NCBI RefSeq assembly: GCF_035552695.1
Contig: NZ_DASZKT010000258.1
Location: 1 to 64,000, forward strand
Direction of reading: 5' to 3'
Source of the DNA: Actinospica sp035552695
GTDB lineage: Bacteria > Actinomycetota > Actinomycetes > Streptomycetales > Catenulisporaceae
DNA length: 64,000 bases
Part shown: in pieces, positions 24,500-32,528 of the stretch
How positions within the stretch are numbered: the first letter of the stretch is position 1
Layout of the letters: each line of letters opens with the position of its first letter
The notes under the pieces: model-generated
Databases searched by the model: none
Seen by the model: the letters and a program-made list of their open reading frames with translations, nothing else
Told to the model about the DNA's origin: nothing
Position numbers and translations under genes: made by a program

Positions 24500-25861
24500 C
24501 TACATGGACGCGATGAGCTTATCCACCCTTTCGTCCACCGAGCGGAACGGGTCCTTGCACAGCACGGTCCGCTGCGCCTGGTCGTTCAGCTTCAGATGCA
24601 CCCAGTCGACCGTGAAGTCGCGGCGCTGCTCCTGTGCGCGCTTGATGAATTCGCCGCGCAGCCGGGCGCGGGTGTTCTGCGGCGGTACCGACTTGGCCGT
24701 GAAGATGTCCAGGTCCCGCGCGGTGCGCTCGACCAGTCCCTTGCGCTCGAGCAGGTAGTAGAGCCCGCGCCTGCGGCTGATGTCGTGGTACGCGAGGTCC
24801 AGCTGCGCGATGCGCGGGTGCGCGATCGGCAGGTCGTACTTCTCCTGGTAGCGCTGGATCAGCCGGTACTTGATCGCCCAGTCGATCTCGCGCTCCATCT
24901 TGGACAGGTCCTGCTGCTCGATCGCGTCCAGGGTGCGCTCCCAGAGGTCAAGCACCCGGGCCACGGTGCCGGTACGCAGGTCCCTGCGATCCGCGAAGTC
25001 CGCCGCCTTGGCCAGGTACTCGCGCTGGATCTCCAGCGCGGTCGCCTCCCGGCCGTTGGCCAGCCGCAGCTTCTTACGGCCGGTCAGGTCGTGGCTGACC
25101 TCGCGGATGGCCCGGATCGGGTTCTCCAGCGTCAGGTCCCGCATCACCAGGCCGACCTCGACCATGCGCAGCACCAGGTCGGTCGCGCCGACCTTGAGCA
25201 GCATCGTGGTCTCGCTCATGTTGGAGTCGCCCACGATCACGTGCAGCCGCCGGTAGCGCTCGGCGTCGGCGTGCGGCTCGTCCCGGGTGTTGATGATCGG
25301 GCGGGAGCGGGTGGTCGCCGAGGAGACGCCCTCCCAGATGTGCTCGGCCCGCTGGCTCACGCAGTAGACCGCGCCGCGCGGGGTCGGCAGCACCTTGCCC
25401 GCGCCGCAGATCAGCTGACGGGTCACCAGGAAGGGGATCAGCACGTCCGCCAGCCGGGAGAACTCGCCGTGCCGGGTGACGAGGTAGTTCTCGTGGCAGC
25501 CGTAGGAGTTGCCGGCCGAGTCCGTGTTGTTCTTGAACAGGTACACGTCCCCGGCGATGCCCTCCTCGTGCAGCCGCCGCTCGGCGTCGTGCAGCAGGCC
25601 CTCGAGGATCCGCTCGCCGGCCTTGTCGTGCACGACGAGTTCCTCGATCGAGTCGCACTCCGGGGTGGCGTACTCCGGGTGCGAGCCGACGTCGAGGTAG
25701 AGGCGGGCGCCGTTGCGCAGGAAGACGTTCGAGGAGCGCCCCCAGGAGACGACCCGGCGGAACAGGTAGCGCGCCACCTCGTCCGGGCTCAGCCGACGCT
25801 GGCCGCGAAAGGTGCAGGTGACGCCGTATTCGTTCTCTAGTCCGAAGATCCTACGGTCCAT
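24500..25861 (-). CDS. pafA: Pup--protein ligase PafA
   Basis: A 453-residue enzyme that uses ATP to attach the C-terminal glutamate of Pup to lysines of target proteins. The N-terminus DRRIFGLENEYGVTCTF holds the glutamate of the active site. FLRNGARLYLDVGSHPEYAT, FKNNTDSAGNSYGCHENYLV and SRPIINTRDEPHADAERYRR are the shared PafA/Dop motifs of the glutamine-synthetase-like fold. The C-terminus RTVLCKDPFRSVDERVDKLI is typical. The start at 25861 is preceded by AGGAGGGGCCTG. It lies 73 bases after prcA on the same strand. Confidence 0.97.
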   Translation of the reverse strand: MDRRIFGLENEYGVTCTFRGQRRLSPDEVARYLFRRVVSWGRSSNVFLRNGARLYLDVGSHPEYATPECDSIEELVVHDKAGERILEGLLHDAERRLHEEGIAGDVYLFKNNTDSAGNSYGCHENYLVTRHGEFSRLADVLIPFLVTRQLICGAGKVLPTPRGAVYCVSQRAEHIWEGVSSATTRSRPIINTRDEPHADAERYRRLHVIVGDSNMSETTMLLKVGATDLVLRMVEVGLVMRDLTLENPIRAIREVSHDLTGRKKLRLANGREATALEIQREYLAKAADFADRRDLRTGTVARVLDLWERTLDAIEQQDLSKMEREIDWAIKYRLIQRYQEKYDLPIAHPRIAQLDLAYHDISRRRGLYYLLERKGLVERTARDLDIFTAKSVPPQNTRARLRGEFIKRAQEQRRDFTVDWVHLKLNDQAQRTVLCKDPFRSVDERVDKLIASM

Positions 25862-25934
25862 CAGGCCCCTCCTGGGGTAGGGCTGCAATGGTGCGGGAGC
25901 CGTGCCGCGCACGCGGTGCCGGCACGGGCATCCG

Positions 25935-26804
25935 TCAGTTGTCGTCGTCGCCGGTGGGTTCGTCTTCGCTGTCCGTGTGCTCGGCGCCGCCGTCGATGGC
26001 CTCGTCGATCAGCGAGTTGGCGTCGAGCTCCTCGTCGCCCTGCGCGGCCTCGGCGTTCTCCTCGGCCTCGCCGTTCTCCTCGAGCGCCGCCTCGTCCGCG
26101 CCGGGCTCGTCCTCGAGCAGCGCGGTCAGATGCGCGCCGAGCAGCCGGCGGAACTTGCGCGGCTGCTTGCGGTCCCGGTCCAGCACCGCGACCTCGAGCT
26201 GAGCCGGGCTCAGTTCGCGCGGCTCGCCGTTGCCGTGCTCGGCGAGCGCGGAGACCGCGGTGCGCAGCGCGGCGCCGAGGCTCGGGTTCTCCGTGTACGT
26301 CCCCTCCAGGACGCCGGAGACCGCGTCCGCCGCGCCGCCGATGACGACGAAGCCGTGCGCGTCGGTGACCGAGCCGTCGTAGGTGACCCGGTAGATCTGG
26401 TCCTGCTCGGCCCGGTCGCCCACCTCGGCGATCACCAGCTCGGCCTCGTAGGGCTTGCCGCCGGCCTCGGAGAAGATGTTGCCGAGCAGCTGGGCGTACG
26501 CGTTGGCCAGGCCGAGCGCGGTCACGTCGCGGCGGTCGTAGAGGTAGCCGCGGGTGTCGGCGAGCCGGACGCCGGCCTGCCGCAGGTTCTCGAACTCGTT
26601 GTAGCGCCCGGCGGCGGCGAAGCCGATCCGGTCGTAGATCTCGGACATCTTGTGCAGCACCCGGGAGCGGTTCTCCGCGACGAAAAGGATGCCGCCGTCG
26701 TAGTTGAGCACCACGACCGACCCCCCGCGCGCGATGTTCTTGCGCACGAAGTCGGCCCGGTCCTTCATCAGCTGTTCGGGCGAGACGTAGAACGGCGTGC
26801 TCAC
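25935..26804 (-). CDS. prcA: 20S proteasome alpha subunit PrcA
   Basis: A 289-residue alpha-type subunit that forms the outer gating rings of the 20S core. It starts MSTPFYVSPEQLMKDRADFV, which is the gate segment, and continues with VVVLNYDGGILFVAENRSRV and RVLHKMSEIYDRIGFAAAGR. Like all alpha subunits it lacks the catalytic threonine. The last roughly 55 residues are an unusually acidic tail of Glu, Asp and Ala. GAGGAACCCAC precedes the GTG start. The gene lies 47 bases after prcB. Confidence 0.96.
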   Translation of the reverse strand: MSTPFYVSPEQLMKDRADFVRKNIARGGSVVVLNYDGGILFVAENRSRVLHKMSEIYDRIGFAAAGRYNEFENLRQAGVRLADTRGYLYDRRDVTALGLANAYAQLLGNIFSEAGGKPYEAELVIAEVGDRAEQDQIYRVTYDGSVTDAHGFVVIGGAADAVSGVLEGTYTENPSLGAALRTAVSALAEHGNGEPRELSPAQLEVAVLDRDRKQPRKFRRLLGAHLTALLEDEPGADEAALEENGEAEENAEAAQGDEELDANSLIDEAIDGGAEHTDSEDEPTGDDDN

Positions 26805-26851
26805 GTGGGTTCCTCGTCAGTCTTCTTAGGCGTCAGTGGAGGCTCGGCGGG

Positions 26852-27730
26852 CTAACGGAGCGGTGCGTTGGGGCCGTCGGGGCGGCGGTGCCGGGCGTCC
26901 ACGACCTCCTGGACGAGTTCGGCGATCTCGGACTCGGGAAGCCGGTGGTAGCCGTCCTCGCTGACCACGCCGATGACCGGGTAGATGCGCCGGGTCAGGT
27001 CGGGCCCGCCGGTGGCCGAGTCGTCGTCGGCCGCGTCGTAGAGCGCCTGGATGGCCGCGGTGACCGCGCCGGTGGCGTCGAAGTCGGCGCGGTAGAGCTT
27101 CTTCAGCGCGCCGCGCGCGTAGACCGAGCCGGAGCCGACGGTGTGGAAGTTGTGCTCCTCGTACTGGCCGCCGATCGGGTCGTAGCTGAAGATCCGGCCC
27201 TCGGCGGTCTCCAGGTCGTAGCCGGCGAACAGCGGGACCACGGCCAGGCCCTGCATGGCCAGGCTCAGGTTGCCGCGGATCATCGTGGCGAGCCGGTTCG
27301 CCTTGCCGTCCAGGGAGAGCGTGGTGCCCTCGATCTTCTCGTAGTGCTCGAGTTCGACCTGGAACAGCCGCACCATCTCCACCGCGAGGCCGGCGACGCC
27401 CGCGATGCCGACGCAGGAGTACTCGTCCGCAGGGAAGACCTTCTCGATCTCCCGGGAGGCGATCACGTTGCCCGCCGTGGCCCGCCGGTCGCCCGCCATC
27501 ACGACGCCGCCGGGGAAGGTGAGCGCGACGATCGTGGTGCCGTGCGGCGCGTCGAAGGGCAGCGGGCCGTTCGGCACGCCGAGCGAGGCGGCGCGCCGGC
27601 CGGGCAGGTACTCGGAGTTGTATCCGGCCAGGAACTCGGTGAAGGAGGTGCCGGTGCCCGCGAAGGCCGCGCGCATCAGCCCATAGTCGCCGGCCGCCCC
27701 GCCCGACCAACCAGTGCTTTGTGTTCCCAC
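26852..27730 (-). CDS. prcB: 20S proteasome beta subunit PrcB
   Basis: A 292-residue beta-type subunit. A propeptide of about 64 residues precedes the autocatalytic site in DAPHGTTIVALTFPGGVVMA, where the Thr after HG (Thr65) becomes the N-terminal nucleophile. The catalytic Asp is in AGDRRATAGN and the Lys in REIEKVFP. The start at the GTG 27730 is chosen because AGAGGGAGCTC lies directly before it; an in-frame alternative at 27778 would add 16 residues. It follows pup by about 160 bases. Confidence 0.97.
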   Translation of the reverse strand: MGTQSTGWSGGAAGDYGLMRAAFAGTGTSFTEFLAGYNSEYLPGRRAASLGVPNGPLPFDAPHGTTIVALTFPGGVVMAGDRRATAGNVIASREIEKVFPADEYSCVGIAGVAGLAVEMVRLFQVELEHYEKIEGTTLSLDGKANRLATMIRGNLSLAMQGLAVVPLFAGYDLETAEGRIFSYDPIGGQYEEHNFHTVGSGSVYARGALKKLYRADFDATGAVTAAIQALYDAADDDSATGGPDLTRRIYPVIGVVSEDGYHRLPESEIAELVQEVVDARHRRPDGPNAPLR

Positions 27731-27890
27731 GAGCTCCCTCTCTTCAGGTAGGCCGCCGCCGTGACCCTCGGTCGGCACACGTACTACTGGTCTGATTCAG
27801 CCCCAACGTTACCGCCGAAGCGCCCGATGCCCCCGTCCTCACGCCGCGCCCGCACGATTCCAGCGCGCCCGTCGCGGGCGGGTGCGGATT

Positions 27891-28100
27891 CTACTGTCCA
27901 CCCTTTTGCACAAAAGACCTGACAAAGCTCTCGGCGTCCGACTCGAGGACCTCGTCGATCTCGTCCAGCACGTCCTCGACATCCTCGGAGAGCCGGGCCT
28001 GACGCTCCTTCAGCTCGCTGGTCTGGTCGACGACCTCCTCGTCGACCTCCTCGCTCTGCCGGGAGGCGCGCTCCTGCCCGCCCGTGTCCTTGGCTGCCAT
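27891..28100 (-). CDS. pup: Prokaryotic ubiquitin-like protein Pup
   Basis: A 69-residue intrinsically disordered protein with a central Mpa-binding coiled-coil region (DVEDVLDEIDEVLESDAESF) and the invariant C-terminus FVQKGGQ. Because it ends in Gln, Dop must deamidate it to Glu before PafA can ligate it. The ATG at 28100 is preceded by GAGGTGGG. A terminator separates it from dop, so it probably has its own promoter in the 230 bases upstream. Confidence 0.98.
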   Translation of the reverse strand: MAAKDTGGQERASRQSEEVDEEVVDQTSELKERQARLSEDVEDVLDEIDEVLESDAESFVRSFVQKGGQ

Positions 28101-28334
28101 CCGGACCACCCACCTCTCTCGCACCACGGCTCAGTTCCGCACACACTGGTCTTGGCACCGACCCTACGCCGGTCCACCGACAGCGGGAGCGGATTTCCCG
28201 CACCGCTCTTGGATCATCCCTGCCCCTCCTGCGGGGCGTTCACACGTTCGGCCCTGCGACCGGGATCGTCCCCTGGCGCAATCGTGACTCTCCCGGCATA
28301 ACGGCGAACCGCCGGGTTTCGTTCCGTCCCGGCG

Positions 28335-28378
28335 TCGAGGGCCCCGGCCCGGCTCGCGCGCCGGGCCGGGGCCCTCGA
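28335..28378 (-). terminator. Perfect 18-bp terminator hairpin after dop
   Basis: Bases 28335-28352 and 28361-28378 are exact reverse complements around an 8-base loop. It begins 11 bases past the dop stop codon and splits dop from the downstream pup gene. No T tract follows. Confidence 0.85.
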
Positions 28379-28388
28379 TCAACGTCTG

Positions 28389-29903
28389 CTAGCTCCCCGA
28401 GGTCAGCTCGCGGACCAGGTCGCTGGCCGTTCTGCAGCGTTCGATCAGCCCCTGGACGTGCTGCTTCGTGCCGCGCAGCGGGTCGAGGGTCGGGATCCGC
28501 TGCAGCGACTCGCGCTCCGGCAGGTCGAAGATCACCGAGTCCCAGGACGCTGCGGCCACCGAGTCCGCGTACTTGTCCAGGCAGCGGCCGCGGAAGTACG
28601 CCCGGGTGTCCTCAGGCGGCAGGTCCACCGCCGCCAGGATCTCCTCGTCGGTGACGATCCGCTCGAACCGCCCGCGCGCCGCCAGCCGCTGGTAGAGCCC
28701 CTTGGCCGGGCGCACGTCGGAGTACTGCAGGTCCACCAGGTGCAGCCGGGCCTCCTCCCAGTCCAGGCTGTCGCGCTGCCGGTAGCCCTCGAGCAGCTCC
28801 AGCTTGGCCACCCAGTCCAGCTCCCGGCGCAGCAGCATCGGGTCGGCCTCCAGCCGGGTGAGCACCGACTCCCAGCGGTCCAGCACCTCCTGGGTGACCG
28901 GGTCCACGTCAGTCCCGTAGCGGTCCTCGACGTACTTGCGGGCCTGCTCGAAGTACTCCATCTGCAGCTGAACCGCCGTCAGCTTCCGCCCGGAGCGCAG
29001 CTTCACGAGGTGCTTGAGCGTCGCGTCGTGCGAGACCTCGTGCAGCGTGCGCACCGGCTGATCCACCGTGAAGTCGGCGCCGATGAACCGGTCCTCGATC
29101 ATCGCGAGCACCAGCGAGGTGGTGCCCATCTTGAGGAAGATGGAGACCTCGGCGAGGTTCGCGTCCCCGATGATCACGTGCAGCCTGCGGTGCTTCTCCG
29201 GGTCGGCGTGCGGCTCGTCGCGGGTGTTGATGATCGGCCGCTTGAGCGTCGTCTCGAGGCCGACCTCCACCTCGAAGTAGTCGGCGCGCTGGGAGAGCTG
29301 GAAGCCGTTCCCGCGCCCGTCCTGCCCGATGCCGACCCGCCCGGACCCGGCGAACACCTGCCGGGTGACGAAGAAGGGGGTGAGGTGGCGGACGATGTCG
29401 GCGAACGGGGTGGAGCGGGAGACCAGGTAGTTCTCGTGGGAGCCGTACGAGGCGCCCTTGTTGTCGGTGTTGTTCTTGTACAGGTTGATCGGCAGCGAAC
29501 CCGGCACCAGCGCCGCGTAGCGCGCCGCCTCGGCCATGATCAGCTCGCCGGCCTTGTCCCAGATCACCGCGTCCCGGGGGTTGGTGACCTCGGGGGTCGA
29601 GTACTCCGGGTGCGCGTGGTCCACGTAGAGCCGCGCGCCGTTGGTGAGGATGACGTTGGCCAGGCCCGAGTCCTCGTCCGTGAGCTGGCTGGAGTCGGCC
29701 AGTTCGCGGGCCAGATCGAAGCCGCGCGCGTCGCGCAGCGGGTTCTCCTCCTCGAAGTCCCAGCGAGCCCGCCGGGCCCGCTGCATGGCGGTGGCGTAGG
29801 CGTTGACGATCTGCGAGGAGGTGAGCATCGCGTTGGCGTTCGGATGCCCCGGCACCGAGATGCCGTATTCGGTTTCGCTGCCCATGACCCGTCGTACGCT
29901 CAT
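28389..29903 (-). CDS. dop: Pup deamidase / depupylase Dop
   Basis: A 504-residue PafA paralogue that deamidates the C-terminal Gln of Pup and also removes Pup from tagged proteins. The N-terminus GSETEYGISVPGHPNANAML holds the active-site glutamate. The shared motifs are LTNGARLYVDHAHPEYSTPE, YKNNTDNKGASYGSHENYLV and RPIINTRDEPHADPEKHRRL. The insertion after residue about 40 (WDFEEENPLRDARGFDL) is the Dop-specific loop that distinguishes it from PafA. No binding site precedes the ATG, but TAAGCT lies seven bases upstream, suggesting a leaderless mRNA. Confidence 0.97.
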   Translation of the reverse strand: MSVRRVMGSETEYGISVPGHPNANAMLTSSQIVNAYATAMQRARRARWDFEEENPLRDARGFDLARELADSSQLTDEDSGLANVILTNGARLYVDHAHPEYSTPEVTNPRDAVIWDKAGELIMAEAARYAALVPGSLPINLYKNNTDNKGASYGSHENYLVSRSTPFADIVRHLTPFFVTRQVFAGSGRVGIGQDGRGNGFQLSQRADYFEVEVGLETTLKRPIINTRDEPHADPEKHRRLHVIIGDANLAEVSIFLKMGTTSLVLAMIEDRFIGADFTVDQPVRTLHEVSHDATLKHLVKLRSGRKLTAVQLQMEYFEQARKYVEDRYGTDVDPVTQEVLDRWESVLTRLEADPMLLRRELDWVAKLELLEGYRQRDSLDWEEARLHLVDLQYSDVRPAKGLYQRLAARGRFERIVTDEEILAAVDLPPEDTRAYFRGRCLDKYADSVAAASWDSVIFDLPERESLQRIPTLDPLRGTKQHVQGLIERCRTASDLVRELTSGS

Positions 29904-29910
29904 GGCGACC

Positions 29911-29916
29911 AGCTTA
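29911..29916 (-). promoter_or_regulatory. -10 box of a probable leaderless dop promoter
   Basis: The minus strand reads TAAGCT, seven bases, then the dop ATG at 29903. This lies downstream of the mpa terminator hairpin, so dop would be transcribed separately. The -35 is poor. Confidence 0.4.
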
Positions 29917-29971
29917 GGCGTGCGCGGCAGCGGAGGGGACCAGCTTCGACCACGGTTTCTCCCCGAGTCTG

Positions 29972-30003
29972 CACGAGGCGCGACGACCGTGTCGCGCCTC
30001 GTG
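29972..30003 (-). terminator. Perfect 13-bp terminator hairpin after mpa
   Basis: Bases 29972-29984 and 29991-30003 (CACGAGGCGCGAC arm) pair exactly around a 6-base loop. It starts 11 bases past the mpa stop codon. Confidence 0.85.
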
Positions 30004-30014
30004 GACGGGTGTGA

Positions 30015-31814
30015 CTAGAGGTACTGCCCGGTGTTGGTGACGGTGTCGATCGAGCGACCCGTCTCGGCACCCTTCTTGCCGGACACCAGGGTGCGGATGA
30101 ACACGATCCGCTCGCCCTTCTTTCCGGAGATCCGGGCCCAGTCGTCCGGGTTGGTGGTGTTGGGCAGGTCCTCGTTCTCCTTGAACTCGTCGAGGCAGGC
30201 CCCGAGCAGGTGCGAGATGCGCAGGCCCTTCGCGGCGTGGTCGAGGAAGTCCTTGATCGCGGCCTTCTTCGCCCGGTCGACGATGTTCTGGATCATCGCG
30301 CCGGAGTTGAAGTCCTTGAAGTAGAGGACCTCTTTGTCCCCGTTGGCGTACGTGACCTCCAGGAAGCGGTTCTCGTCGGTCTCCGAGTACATCCGCTCGA
30401 CGGTGGACTGGATCATCGCGCCCACCGCGGCGGTACGGTCGCCGCCGTTCTCCCGCAGGTCGTCCTCGTGCAGCGGGAGGGTGCTGGTGATGTACTTCGA
30501 GAAGATGTCCTTGGCCGCCTCGGCGTCCGGCCGCTCGATCTTGATCTTGACGTCCAGCCGTCCCGGCCGCAGGATCGCCGGGTCGATCATGTCCTCGCGG
30601 TTGGAGGCGCCGATGACGATGACGTTCTCCAGGCCCTCGACGCCGTCGATCTCCGACAGCAGCTGGGGCACGATCGTGTTCTCCACGTCGGAGGACACGC
30701 CGGAGCCGCGGGTGCGGAAGAGCGAGTCCATCTCGTCGAAGAACACGATGACCGGGGTGCCCTCGCTGGCCTTCTCACGAGCGCGCTGGAAGACCAGGCG
30801 GATGTGCCGCTCGGTCTCGCCGACGTACTTGTTGAGCAGCTCGGGGCCCTTGATGTTGAGGAAGTAGCTCTTGCCGGCCTCCTTGCCGGACAGCTCCGCC
30901 ACCTTCTTGGCCAGCGAGTTCGCCACCGCCTTGGCGATGAGCGTCTTGCCGCAGCCGGGCGGGCCGTAGAGCAGCACGCCCTTCGGCGGACGCAGCTCGT
31001 GCTCGAGGAAGAGCTCCTTGTGCAGGTAGGGCAGCTCCACCGCGTCGCGGATCTGCTCGATCTGCCCGGACAGGCCGCCGATGTCGTGGTAGTCGATGTC
31101 CGGGACCTCTTCGAGGACCAGGTCCTCGACCTCGGACTTCGGCACCCGCTCGTAGACGTAGCCGGAGCGCGGCTCGAGCAGCAGCGCGTCGCCGGCCCGG
31201 ATCACCGAGTCGAGCAGCGGTTCGGCGAGCCGGACCACCCGCTCCTCGTCGGTGTGCCCGACCACGAGCGCGCGCTCGCCGTCCTCGAGCAGCTCCTTGA
31301 AGGAGACGATCTCGCCGACCTTCTCGTAGCCGTGCACGGCGATGATGTTCAGCGCCTCGTTCAGCATGACCTCGCGGCCGGGCTGCAGGTCGCCGAGCTC
31401 GACACCAGGGGCCACCGCGACGCGGAGCTTGCGTCCGCCGGTGAAGATGTCGACGGTGCCGTCCTCCTGGGCCTCGAGGTACACCCCGAAGCCGCTCGGC
31501 GGCTGGGCGAGCCGGTCGATCTCCTCCTTGAGCGCGAGGATCTGGTCCCGCGCGTCCCGGAGGGTGGCGACGAGGCGCTCGTTCTTGGCGGTCAGTCCGG
31601 AGACCGTGACCTGGAGCTCGCTGATGCGATCCTCCAGGGCGCGGTTGCCGCGCGGTGTCTCCGCCAGGCGGCGGCGGAGCAGGGCGACCTCCTGTTCCAG
31701 GAAGGCCACCTGGCTGAGCGCGTCCTGGGCGGAACCCGGCTCGTTGCCGAGCGGTCCGCCTCGACCCGCTCGGGAGCCGGGGCGCAGGGGCTTGTCGTCT
31801 TCGTGGGCTGGCAC
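30015..31814 (-). CDS. mpa: Proteasome-associated ATPase Mpa/ARC
   Basis: A 599-residue AAA+ unfoldase that binds pupylated proteins and feeds them to the 20S proteasome. Residues about 30-103 form the coiled coil that captures Pup. Two OB-fold domains follow to about 235. The AAA domain has Walker A GPPGCGKT at 284-291 and Walker B VFFDE ending near 361. The C-terminus TNTGQYL carries the penultimate Tyr that docks into the alpha ring and opens the gate. AGGAGGTGAAGGACC precedes the GTG start. A perfect hairpin follows the stop. Confidence 0.98.
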   Translation of the reverse strand: MPAHEDDKPLRPGSRAGRGGPLGNEPGSAQDALSQVAFLEQEVALLRRRLAETPRGNRALEDRISELQVTVSGLTAKNERLVATLRDARDQILALKEEIDRLAQPPSGFGVYLEAQEDGTVDIFTGGRKLRVAVAPGVELGDLQPGREVMLNEALNIIAVHGYEKVGEIVSFKELLEDGERALVVGHTDEERVVRLAEPLLDSVIRAGDALLLEPRSGYVYERVPKSEVEDLVLEEVPDIDYHDIGGLSGQIEQIRDAVELPYLHKELFLEHELRPPKGVLLYGPPGCGKTLIAKAVANSLAKKVAELSGKEAGKSYFLNIKGPELLNKYVGETERHIRLVFQRAREKASEGTPVIVFFDEMDSLFRTRGSGVSSDVENTIVPQLLSEIDGVEGLENVIVIGASNREDMIDPAILRPGRLDVKIKIERPDAEAAKDIFSKYITSTLPLHEDDLRENGGDRTAAVGAMIQSTVERMYSETDENRFLEVTYANGDKEVLYFKDFNSGAMIQNIVDRAKKAAIKDFLDHAAKGLRISHLLGACLDEFKENEDLPNTTNPDDWARISGKKGERIVFIRTLVSGKKGAETGRSIDTVTNTGQYL

Positions 31815-31820
31815 GGTCCT

Positions 31821-31952
31821 TCACCTCCTCGCGGAGTGCTGCTGCGACGTTAGAACGTGACTACCAGGCTCGGACCCCGTCCAAACCGGGATCTCGGCCG
31901 GCGTCCGCGGAGCCGCTGCTCGGGCTTCCGGTGTCGCCAACACTGCCATCAT
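31821..31952 (-). CDS. Possible short leader ORF before mpa
   Basis: A 43-codon frame with AAGGGG seven bases before ATG ATG. Its TGA overlaps the AGGAGG binding site of mpa and ends six bases before the mpa GTG, an arrangement suited to translational coupling. The product (MMAVLATPEARAAAPRTPAE, then IPVWTGSEPGSHVL) resembles nothing known. Only about 70 per cent of its third positions are G or C, lower than in neighbouring genes, so it may not be a real protein. Confidence 0.3.
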   Translation of the reverse strand: MMAVLATPEARAAAPRTPAEIPVWTGSEPGSHVLTSQQHSARR

Positions 31953-32151
31953 GTGGATTCCCCTTCGCCGCTCGTTCATGTAGACGGTCGGGCAACCCGT
32001 TCGGATCAACGCCGTTGTCGGATCCGTACCGGAGCACGATCATTACCCGCCGTTCCCCTCGTTGTCGAGAGCATTCCACGCGACGCGGCCCGGATGTCAC
32101 CATCTCGGGTCGAGTTGTTAGGGTTCACGGTAGAGCGAACGCGGATTGGGG
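31953..32151. promoter_or_regulatory. Divergent control region between mpa and ferredoxin
   Basis: About 200 bases that must hold promoters for both directions. The only plausible element seen is TAGGGT at 32119-32124 for the ferredoxin, with a weak -35. No palindromic operator or riboswitch was recognised. Confidence 0.3.
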
Positions 32152-32445
32152 ATGACGGCCCGAATGAGCGAGGACCTAGAGGTCTGGATCGACCAGGACC
32201 TGTGCACCGGGGACGGCCTGTGCGTGCAGTACGCGGCGGACGTGTTCGAACTCGACATCGACGGCCTGGCGTACGTGAAGGACGGGGACGGCGAGCTGCG
32301 GCTGGCGGCCGGGCAGCGCGTCCCGGTGCCCGCGGACCTGGTGCTGAACGTGATCGACTCGGCCAAGGAGTGTCCGGGCGAGTGCATCCACGTGCACCGG
32401 CGCTCGGACGGCGCGCCCGTCGCCGGGCCGCTCGCGGAGGACTGA
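32152..32445 (+). CDS. Ferredoxin
   Basis: About 97 residues. EVWIDQDLCTGDGLCVQYAA followed by DVFELDIDG and, later, KECPGECIHVHRR gives the cysteine set of the small Fe-S ferredoxin that typically lies next to mpa/ARC in Streptomyces-type genomes. It should carry electrons to an unidentified reductase partner. The start is uncertain: ATG 32152 or ATG 32164. It is convergent with trmI, and an incomplete nested stem of CCGCGGCG/CGCCGCGG may act as terminator in the gap. Confidence 0.88.
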   Translation: MTARMSEDLEVWIDQDLCTGDGLCVQYAADVFELDIDGLAYVKDGDGELRLAAGQRVPVPADLVLNVIDSAKECPGECIHVHRRSDGAPVAGPLAED

Positions 32446-32528
32446 AACCCGCCCGCGGCGTGAGTAATCTGACACAAGCTCAGGCCGGGGCTTGGGTCGC
32501 CGCGGATTGACGGGCTGCGATCAAGCGG

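Noticed and set aside
30210..31853. A 547-codon plus-strand frame opposite mpa
   Set aside because: It is a shadow of the mpa coding sequence, with no binding site and no domain.
31861..32103. An 80-codon minus-strand frame between mpa and ferredoxin
   Set aside because: No binding site, poor codon bias and no family; it probably covers promoter sequence.
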